Positions 11,493 to 18,723 of a stretch of 64,000 bases of DNA are shown piece by piece. Each line of letters starts with the position of its first letter. Position 1 is the stretch's first letter. Under the pieces are notes generated by a model. That model saw only the letters and a program-made list of their open reading frames with translations, had not been told where the DNA came from and did no database searches. This DNA comes from Loripinus fragilis (Eukaryota > Mollusca > Bivalvia > Lucinida > Lucinidae), in assembly GCA_964019695.1 (NCBI GenBank), contig OZ026515.1, positions 142,918,152 through 142,982,151 of the forward strand, given 5' to 3'. A program made the translations under genes and the position numbers.

Positions 11493-11739
11493 ATTTGAAG
11501 GTTCTGGGACACATCTTCGTGCTAGCATTCTTCATTATCCGCCCCAATGCTGGGGAGGATCACCATTCTGCATTATCGGCCCCAATGCTGGGGAAGATAT
11601 TCGATTTACGGCCACATCCACAATGCTATGGTCATGTTAGCCGGTCAGTTAATCCTCATGCACTATTCCTGGGCAAGCTACCAGCAGATAACCAGTACTA
11701 AAGTGCAAAGCTGTCTACAGTAACTGACAACTGTCACCT

Positions 11740-13674
11740 CTACGCTGACATCTGGTAGAGTCGACTCGCATTGCGCGAGGCATACTCTAAGACTTGCTTC
11801 CAGGTCTGGCCTCTGATCTTGGCAACCATATCTGCAACCATCCCAATCAAGGCAGGTGACGAGTGGGCTCTTCCACCAATCCTGAAGTAGGGAGCATCTG
11901 TCTCCAACAGCAGTTTGTCTTCCTGAAGCTGTCTCAGGGCCTCCTTACTGTCATGGCTGAAATGTTGTACCATCCCTGTGAAACCGAAGTGCGTGTTAGG
12001 GAACACTCGTTGCCACTGGTCCATGGTATCACGATTTCCTCCGAAGCAGTGAAGGTGGATCTTTTGCTCCCGTGGGACCACTCCTTTCAACTGATATAGG
12101 AGCTGTATATATGTGCCTTCTGGTTGACCAGACATCATTCCTCTCGCGTGAAGAACAAGGACATGCGAGGGCTGGAGATGCTCCAGAACTCTGTCCAATA
12201 CCGCATGCTGCTTGGGCCACATGGATGGATCCGCTGTATAGTCCAACCCGACCTCTCCCAACGCTCCAACCTCTGGCATGGACAAACAACGCTGGAAAGC
12301 TGGGAAAGCTGCCTCTGTACTTGAATCCAGGTACTTTGGATGCAGTCCGATCGCTATCTTGTATCCTGCTTGGGTGAGGTGTTGTACCTCCTCGCTTGAC
12401 GGATAGGTCTCAGGATCACAAAATATGATGACTCCTCCGGTCAACTTGAATCGGAATTGTCTATCAGGACGGACATGCTTACATAGGTCTTCAACAGAAG
12501 CTCTTGGTTTTCCTAGAGCGGCCCTTGACCTGTCCAGGTGGAAATGACTGTCAATCCCCTCCGGTAGGTCCTCTTCTTCCTCCTTCCATGTAGAGCTAGG
12601 CGGGTGCCTGGTGATGAGATCTTGCCTGTCACGCTCAGACAAGCAGGCAACTATGACTAACAAAATCCTCCAGTGTAGAAGAGATGCCGGTGAATTTGCT
12701 GGGACCAAAGTGAACTCCTCTGGAACGGAACAACCCTGAAGATGGCACATGGCTTCCATGGCTTTCGTCTGGCGCATCGAGACTTGACACTTTCCACGAC
12801 GAACTTGCTTCAAGTCATTAACGTAGTCCACTAGTCCGCTTAAATTGGAGACGGAGCCTAGTAGACGACTCTCGCAGATCTTCAGGACGCTGATCCTCCT
12901 TCTCATGAGCTCCTCTGTAGGTTCAAGTTGATCATCGAAGATCCCGGGAAGATGCGTAGCTGCATGCATCCTTGAAACTTCGCTGCTGCACTTGACTACA
13001 GGACAAATCTCAACTTGCCTGTTCACTTGGGCTGGTCTTGTGTCTTTCTTTGGACCTCTTCTAGGCGATGATGAAGCTTTGACTATCAGTGACATCGGAT
13101 TTCCGGAGCCTGTCTGATCCCGCTTTGAAGCGTACTCTACCCTCCGGGACACATGTCGCTTTGGGCTCACCCGACGTCTCTGGCGGTATGGTGACCTTGG
13201 TCGACGTCTTGGACTTTCCCTCCTCCTTTGCGGTGACCTGCTTGGAGACCTCCTTCTCTGTTTATGGTCTCTTCTTGATCGACTTGGAGACAAAGGCCTC
13301 TTTCTGGGCGAAGTCCTACGGGGTGGCCTGGCTTGGTCGCGCTTGGGCGATGATTTTCTCTCCGACGCCGTCTTGTCCTTTGTAGTCTTCTTCATCGAAT
13401 CTTCCTTTGGGAATCTCACTGGAGATCTTGACTTCTTCTGAGCAACAGTTTCCTCGGCAACAATGCTGCTGACGAGGCAACTGGTCTCCGCTGATGGCTG
13501 AGGACTCTGGGCAACAATGCTGCTGACGAGAGCCTCCTTCTGTGGTGATGGGCAACCGCTGACATCTGACATCAAGACGTCCACATCAAACTCCTCGATT
13601 GTTGGCGAGTCCTGGCCCTCGGTGGATACTGCAAACAACTTCTCCTCTTCCTCGGCTGTGATGGAGTAGTCCAT
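11740..13674 (-). CDS. ORF3 main segment: RS-rich domain plus TatD-type nuclease
   Basis: 644 residues. Residues ~80-180 are rich in Arg-Ser/Arg-Pro dipeptides, like SR splicing factors. The middle (~230-360) is helical and unassigned. From ~372 a TatD metal-dependent hydrolase domain follows with all expected ligands: IDSHFHLDR (HxH), GALGEVGLDY (Glu ~475), LVLHARG (His ~508), HLHCFGG (His ~543) and LLLETDAPYF (Asp ~592). TatD family enzymes are 3'-5' exo/endonucleases on DNA or RNA, so an active nuclease is predicted. The open frame extends upstream of the first Met to overlap the preceding ORF. Roles in cDNA processing, host repair or RNA control are speculation. Confidence 0.85.
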   Translation of the reverse strand: MDYSITAEEEEKLFAVSTEGQDSPTIEEFDVDVLMSDVSGCPSPQKEALVSSIVAQSPQPSAETSCLVSSIVAEETVAQKKSRSPVRFPKEDSMKKTTKDKTASERKSSPKRDQARPPRRTSPRKRPLSPSRSRRDHKQRRRSPSRSPQRRRESPRRRPRSPYRQRRRVSPKRHVSRRVEYASKRDQTGSGNPMSLIVKASSSPRRGPKKDTRPAQVNRQVEICPVVKCSSEVSRMHAATHLPGIFDDQLEPTEELMRRRISVLKICESRLLGSVSNLSGLVDYVNDLKQVRRGKCQVSMRQTKAMEAMCHLQGCSVPEEFTLVPANSPASLLHWRILLVIVACLSERDRQDLITRHPPSSTWKEEEEDLPEGIDSHFHLDRSRAALGKPRASVEDLCKHVRPDRQFRFKLTGGVIIFCDPETYPSSEEVQHLTQAGYKIAIGLHPKYLDSSTEAAFPAFQRCLSMPEVGALGEVGLDYTADPSMWPKQHAVLDRVLEHLQPSHVLVLHARGMMSGQPEGTYIQLLYQLKGVVPREQKIHLHCFGGNRDTMDQWQRVFPNTHFGFTGMVQHFSHDSKEALRQLQEDKLLLETDAPYFRIGGRAHSSPALIGMVADMVAKIRGQTWKQVLEYASRNASRLYQMSA

Positions 13675-13697
13675 TGGCTCATCCGCAAGAGCATCCT

Positions 13698-14063
13698 CTA
13701 CACGCCTCTGAATGGTGGGGTCCTGTCCAAGGCGGATGGACCGGTGGCAGGCATCTTCGATGGCTTCTTACTTGTCTGCGGAAGAGCATACAAATGTTGG
13801 TTGATCCAGTCACGACCATGGAACTGAAGAGTATCCGCATCTTTGGCGACGTTCTTCAACCATTGCTTGTTGTTCTGCTGACGTGCCAGATCAGCCTGTC
13901 CTTCGAGGGCCTCTAACCTCATCCCCTGAGTAGCTGTTACACACAACATCAGTTCGTTGATGATGGACCTGCTGCTGTAGAGCTCTTTTCTGTCCGTCAT
14001 CTCTCTCAGGGTCCTGATGAACTTAGGTAGGAGTTGAGTGGTATTTTCTTGTTGAGCTGCCAT
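13698..14063 (-). CDS. ORF3 first segment (helical N-terminus)
   Basis: 121 residues starting MAAQQENTTQLLPKFIRTLR, 84 nt after the pol stop. It is predicted helical and charged, with no recognised domain. It runs out of frame at 13698, but the frame of the next segment is open from about 13776 and overlaps it, so the two were probably one protein split by a single frameshift near 13776-13785. A programmed shift is possible, but no good slippery site was seen. Confidence 0.6.
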   Translation of the reverse strand: MAAQQENTTQLLPKFIRTLREMTDRKELYSSRSIINELMLCVTATQGMRLEALEGQADLARQQNNKQWLKNVAKDADTLQFHGRDWINQHLYALPQTSKKPSKMPATGPSALDRTPPFRGV

Positions 14064-14073
14064 GTTGCAGAAT

Positions 14074-14075
14074 CT
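14074..14075 (-). promoter_or_regulatory. candidate splice acceptor before ORF3
   Basis: The coding strand reads CTCTTCTTTATACCTTCAG, then 10 nt, then the ORF3 ATG (14063). A pyrimidine tract plus CAG so close to the start codon suggests that ORF3 is translated from a spliced RNA, perhaps joined to the LTR donor at 20973. Confidence 0.5.
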
Positions 14076-14147
14076 GAAGGTATAAAGAAGAGACTGATTA
14101 TTACAATTGTCAGATAATTACAATTGTCAACAGGGAAAAATAGTAGT

Positions 14148-16301
14148 TTACAAATTTCTTTTACATTTCCCGCACTGGTACTCATCAATAGACAGCGCCT
14201 CTGTTGGAGTGATATCCACGCATGCTCCATGGAACCATTCATCACATCCATCGCACTGTATCATGAATCTACCCTGCCATGGTTCTCTGCATAGGCAATA
14301 GACCGTAGAATCATCGACATCACTGATCTGAGTGCCATTGGGGTTGTCCTGCCATTTCTTGATCCAATCTGGTAGTTTTCTGTCTTTGCATGGCTTCAAT
14401 CTGTCATGATTTGCCACGAACATGCTCTTTCTCAGCTGGACCCGGAACAATGCTGCTGATAGCCTTTCTATCACTATGGCTGGACCCTTCCACGGTGAAC
14501 TTAATTTTCTACAATTTCCCTTCAATACGGCCGTATCTAAGAGATAGACGATGTCTTTCGCCTGGTAATTTCTCTTGACGACTCCTCTTAAATCGTAGTC
14601 CCTCTTCATACGTTTCAATGTTGTTTTCAGCTGGGTTCTTGCAGCATTATGAGCTGTTTGGATGTTGCGCGTTAACTTTGCCACAAACTGGTCAATATCT
14701 TCGTGTTCTTCAGCAGGTAATGGGAACATCAAATAGGCTGGTGTGTTCACCTCACGTCCCAACATCATTTTGTTCGCCGTATAACCTGTTCTACGATTCA
14801 CTGAACTTCTGAGAGCTCCCGCAATCTGTTGCAGGTGAAGATCCCACTGATCTTGCGAGTCCCTGATGAAACATCTGACCGCATCCATCAAAGTTCTGTT
14901 GTATCGTTCTACTTGACCATTCGAGGACGCTCTATATGGAGTTGTCCTTGCTTTGTGGATCTCTAATGCTTCGCAGAGGGCTGTAAATAGTTTAGATTCG
15001 AAGTTCTGCCCCTGGTCAGAGAATATCTGGAATGGATACCCGAACCTGGAGAAGAAACCGTCGATCGCTGCTTTTGCTGTCACCTCTGCTGTCTGTGAAG
15101 GTAATGGTACACACTCCACCCACTTGGTGAACTGATCCACCATCATCAAGATGTGCTCATTTCCTCTTGGAGTTTTGGGAAGAGGTCCTAAGAAGTCAAT
15201 ATGTACCCTTTCCATTGGTGCTCCTGCTTGATACTCATGCATGGGTAGTCGTCCCTTGATGCTGCTTTTCTTGTTCTTGTTGCACACGTCACAAGAGACC
15301 ACATACTCAGTAATATCCTTTCCCATGCCATACCAGAAGAATTTTTCTTTGATCCTGGCTTTTGTCCTTTCTATACCTTGATGTCCTGAAGAGGGAAGAT
15401 CATGGTTAAGGCGGATAGCTTCTTGCTTCAAGTTTTCCGGTACTACCAAGTCTTTATCCCCTTTGTCAGCTCTCTGATGATATAGAAGTCCACCAATGAT
15501 GAGAAATTCTTCTTTGGCCAACCAGTAGTACTTCCCAGCAGGGCTTGCAATAAAAAGGTCTGCTTCAGAAGGAACCTGTTTGGAATCTAACCAATCCAAA
15601 AGAAATGTGAGTGTATCATCCCTCCTTTGTTGTTTCTGCAATTCTGCAACATCTAAACCCCAACAACACTGAATAGGTTTCTTTTGTTCATTTACACCAC
15701 AGACTAATACACGGTTATTTCTACCGATCAAATTGACACTAGCTGTACCCTCTTTGGATAGAATTTCTATAAATGGCTCTTCGCTAGACAATGATCTGGT
15801 TATTCCCCAGTCAGCTTTTGTTGTCTTCTGTGTAGACTGATTCTCCACCGTATAAGATAAACCATCATAACAGGCTGGCTTGCCATTCTTGATTACCTGG
15901 TCATTCGCCCCGACACCTATGGTCTCTGCTGATATCCTGTGACACGACTGCTGCTTCTTGGAGTTCTGTTTCACACTCAAAGATGTATCACCACCAACCA
16001 ATGGGTGCGCCAATCCCCCATGACCGTCAACCATCACCTCCGGCTCCCTAGAGACTCCCAATTGTCTCATGGCTCTAGAAGTACCTTGTGACGTCAATGG
16101 AACTGCGTCGTCAACTTCCCTTGCAAAGTGTCCCCATTGGCTATCAGCCTTTACGCAGTAACTGCAACCTCCACAGGGTAGGTCACTTGGCTTTACTCCT
16201 GGAATAAAATTATCACACTGTATCTCTTGGCATGGAATCCTGGATAGTGCATCGGCATTTGTATGTTTAACTCCCGATCGATGTTCCAAAACCATGTCAT
16301 A
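14148..16301 (-). CDS. pol: Pol C-terminal part: integrase with PHD finger
   Basis: It resumes at YDMVLEHRSGVKHTNADALS (end of the RNase H/connection region). An HHCC zinc domain follows (HDLPSSGHQG...VVSCDVCNKNK), then an integrase core with DDE residues (VHIDFLGPL; IFSDQGQNFES; SNGQVERYNRTL) and a GPY/F-like C-domain (SSPWKGPAIVIERLS). The last ~50 residues form a PHD finger with a Cys4-His-Cys3 pattern (YCLC, IQCDGCDEWFHGACVD, YQCGKCK). PHD fingers read histone H3 tails, so this probably does the targeting job that chromodomains do in chromoviruses. Now cut off from the RT by the insert. Confidence 0.9.
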   Translation of the reverse strand, partial: YDMVLEHRSGVKHTNADALSRIPCQEIQCDNFIPGVKPSDLPCGGCSYCVKADSQWGHFAREVDDAVPLTSQGTSRAMRQLGVSREPEVMVDGHGGLAHPLVGGDTSLSVKQNSKKQQSCHRISAETIGVGANDQVIKNGKPACYDGLSYTVENQSTQKTTKADWGITRSLSSEEPFIEILSKEGTASVNLIGRNNRVLVCGVNEQKKPIQCCWGLDVAELQKQQRRDDTLTFLLDWLDSKQVPSEADLFIASPAGKYYWLAKEEFLIIGGLLYHQRADKGDKDLVVPENLKQEAIRLNHDLPSSGHQGIERTKARIKEKFFWYGMGKDITEYVVSCDVCNKNKKSSIKGRLPMHEYQAGAPMERVHIDFLGPLPKTPRGNEHILMMVDQFTKWVECVPLPSQTAEVTAKAAIDGFFSRFGYPFQIFSDQGQNFESKLFTALCEALEIHKARTTPYRASSNGQVERYNRTLMDAVRCFIRDSQDQWDLHLQQIAGALRSSVNRRTGYTANKMMLGREVNTPAYLMFPLPAEEHEDIDQFVAKLTRNIQTAHNAARTQLKTTLKRMKRDYDLRGVVKRNYQAKDIVYLLDTAVLKGNCRKLSSPWKGPAIVIERLSAALFRVQLRKSMFVANHDRLKPCKDRKLPDWIKKWQDNPNGTQISDVDDSTVYCLCREPWQGRFMIQCDGCDEWFHGACVDITPTEALSIDEYQCGKCKRNL

Positions 16302-16408
16302 TTGGGTTAACTCTTTAGCGACATGGTTAGAGTGGTCGACTGTCACGCAGGAGTTCTGGGTTCGAATCCTGGCGGACACAGATATTTTCCTCTTGGAATT
16401 ACTTCACT
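16302..16408 (+). mobile_element. tRNA-Asp-like repeat (copy 2) inserted in pol
   Basis: It matches 685-794 and 26608-26718 (GGGTTAACTCTTTAGCGACA through GGAATTACTTCACT), including the CTGTCACGC arm and a GGTTCGAATCC B box. It brings stops and a frame change between RNase H and integrase. No clear TSD is visible, and a few native codons seem to be missing. Confidence 0.8.
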
Positions 16409-18723
16409 GGTCCCTGCGGCTCTTTAAATCGCAATAACCAAGTTAAACTTGAATGGTCAGTCCGTATAATAAATTGTTTACCTAATAAATGGTGTCTAAA
16501 ATGTCTACAAAACCTCACCATTGCCAATAATTCTTTTCTTGTAGTACAGTAGCGTCGTTGTTCTTTTGTGAGAGCAGAACTACCGTATGCGATAGCTTTC
16601 TCTTCACCTCCCTGAACTTGCAGTAGTTCAGCTCCAATGGCTTCGTTGGATGCATCACAGTCTAGGATAAAGGAATCCTGTGTGTTTGGAAGGGCAAGTA
16701 CTGTTGGACTAGTCAACGCCTCTTTCAAGTTGTCAAAAGCTTGCTGTTGTTCGTCTGTCCACTGGAATTTCTTCTTCCCCACCACTCTGTATAATGGATC
16801 TGCCAACTGTGAAAAGTTCTTGATGAAACTTCTGTGATAGTTTGCCAGTCCCATAAACCGTTCCACATCCTTCGAACATGCAGGTACAGGCCATAATGCT
16901 ACGGACTGTATATCTGCGTCTGTCACTGACAGTTTGTCGTTGCTGATCAGCCTGCCTAGGAATTCGACTTCTTTTTGGAAGAAAATGCATTTTTTGGGTT
17001 TCAATTTTAGACCAAATTTCCGGAAACGCTTCAATGCTGCATCTAGATTTTCTAGATGATCATCAAAGCTTTTCCCCATGATTAAGACATCATCTAAGAA
17101 AGCAAGCAAAGTCTTCCAATTCAGACCCCTGAGTACCAGGTTCATGACCCGAGCATAACTCGCTGGCGCATTGCACAATCCAAACCCCATTTTTACGTGC
17201 TCAAATAGGCCGTATCTTGTGTGAAATGCAGTTTTGTGTCGATCCTCAGGTTTGATGTTAATCTGCCAGTAGGCAGAATTAGCGTCTAACCTAGAAAACC
17301 GCACATTTCCAGCCAACGTATCGAGACAGTCATCAACCAGGGGCAGGGGAAACACATCTTTTACTGTTACCTTATTTAGACCCCTATAGTCAATACACCA
17401 ACGTACACTACCATCACGTTTCCTGATGAGGACTGGTGATGATGCCCAATCTGAAGCGGATTCTTTAATTACACCAGCCTCCAGCATTTTCTTTAGATGA
17501 GCTTCTTCTTCACCCACAAAGCAGGCTGGGGTCCGGCGCATGCGTTGCTTGATTGGTCTTGCATCTCCTGTGTCGATACCATGCTCTATATCTGTAAAGG
17601 TACCTAAGTCGAATTCACTTTTGGCGAAGACGTCTTCATGCTTGTTCAACAATGCTGCTAAACGAGATTGTTCACTTGCAGACAGATGCTCTGTAGATGC
17701 CTTGTAAGTCTCAGACAAATGCTCTGGTACCGGATCAGCTTGGTCTTTTTTCTCTGAAACTTGACAAACATTACTGGTTGTGCATTCTTCTTCTTCTTCT
17801 GGAAAGAATTCCGCAACTGTAGAAGCTGTGGCAACTTCTTTACCTTTTCGAAGTAGCTTATACCTGTCTGTGCAATTGACAATGCAAACAACTGGGTCTG
17901 TGCCAGCTGAGCGCACTAATCTTGGTCTGAAAATCTTTTCTGATTGAATTTGTTCCACTACGTAGTCTGACATCTGTTGATCCATAGCACACTTCACCTG
18001 AGCAGCAGAATTTGGAGGAATCACTATTCGCTTGGCTATAGTTACTCTGGCTACCTTTGGATTAGCATTCTCTTCTCCTGTGTTCATCATGATCTCATGG
18101 CCTTTAAACACAAACTTCTGTTTACCCATGTCAATTATTGCATCACCTTCTCTCATTATATCTACACCAAACAGCATATCCTGTTCTATTGGAGCTACAT
18201 AGACGGGTCCCCTATAATAGTTGTTACCTATTTTTAATTTGACCGGTCCAGCCACAAAACCTTTCATGGATAACTGTCGACCTGCTGTGTCAAGGCGTAC
18301 ATCATAAAGCTTTTTGGGCGGTATACGAAGTGACTGGTAAACTTTATCAGAGATGATCGTAACTTCTGCCGCAGAATCTATAACTGCTTCCACCAAAGAA
18401 TTATCTATCCGAACTGGAATCGTGAACTTTGATATGGACTTTAACATGCATACCTTCACATGACTGGTTTCGGACTTCAACTTCTGCTTGATATCTTCTT
18501 GTGTTGTTGGACCACAATGCTGCGGGCCAACAGTAGAGTTGTCTATGTGGCCATCATGCGATGGAAACATAGTGGCTTGATCTTTCTGCTTCACTTCTGA
18601 TGTCTGACTTCTGGAACTGCTGCTTGTTAGTTCTTCTGTGGGCCTTCTTTGCTTTGGGTCCGAGCCTTGGCCCCCTGGCTCGTCCCGGGTTTGTTTAAAT
18701 CTAGCTGATGCTGTTTTGGGCAA
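16399..18723 (-). CDS. pol: Pol N-terminal part: protease, RT, RNase H
   Basis: About 774 codons, read from gag by -1 frameshift; the in-frame ATG at 18723 lies upstream of the slip site and is probably not used. In order: aspartic protease near residue 110 with VIDSAAEVTIIS (DSA in place of the common DTG/DSG), Gypsy RT (RWCIDYRGLNKV, MGFGLCNAP, catalytic FLDDVLIM), and RNase H (ILDCDASNEAIGAELLQ, IIRTDHSSLTWLLRF). The frame ends at a stop created by the tRNA-Asp-like insert just after RNase H. Confidence 0.9.
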   Translation of the reverse strand: MPKTASARFKQTRDEPGGQGSDPKQRRPTEELTSSSSRSQTSEVKQKDQATMFPSHDGHIDNSTVGPQHCGPTTQEDIKQKLKSETSHVKVCMLKSISKFTIPVRIDNSLVEAVIDSAAEVTIISDKVYQSLRIPPKKLYDVRLDTAGRQLSMKGFVAGPVKLKIGNNYYRGPVYVAPIEQDMLFGVDIMREGDAIIDMGKQKFVFKGHEIMMNTGEENANPKVARVTIAKRIVIPPNSAAQVKCAMDQQMSDYVVEQIQSEKIFRPRLVRSAGTDPVVCIVNCTDRYKLLRKGKEVATASTVAEFFPEEEEECTTSNVCQVSEKKDQADPVPEHLSETYKASTEHLSASEQSRLAALLNKHEDVFAKSEFDLGTFTDIEHGIDTGDARPIKQRMRRTPACFVGEEEAHLKKMLEAGVIKESASDWASSPVLIRKRDGSVRWCIDYRGLNKVTVKDVFPLPLVDDCLDTLAGNVRFSRLDANSAYWQINIKPEDRHKTAFHTRYGLFEHVKMGFGLCNAPASYARVMNLVLRGLNWKTLLAFLDDVLIMGKSFDDHLENLDAALKRFRKFGLKLKPKKCIFFQKEVEFLGRLISNDKLSVTDADIQSVALWPVPACSKDVERFMGLANYHRSFIKNFSQLADPLYRVVGKKKFQWTDEQQQAFDNLKEALTSPTVLALPNTQDSFILDCDASNEAIGAELLQVQGGEEKAIAYGSSALTKEQRRYCTTRKELLAMVRFCRHFRHHLLGKQFIIRTDHSSLTWLLRFKEPQGPVK

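Noticed and set aside
18700..18723. ATG at 18723 as an independent pol start
   Set aside because: It lies upstream of the frameshift site within gag coding sequence, and the TTTAAAC plus hairpin signal explains pol expression better.
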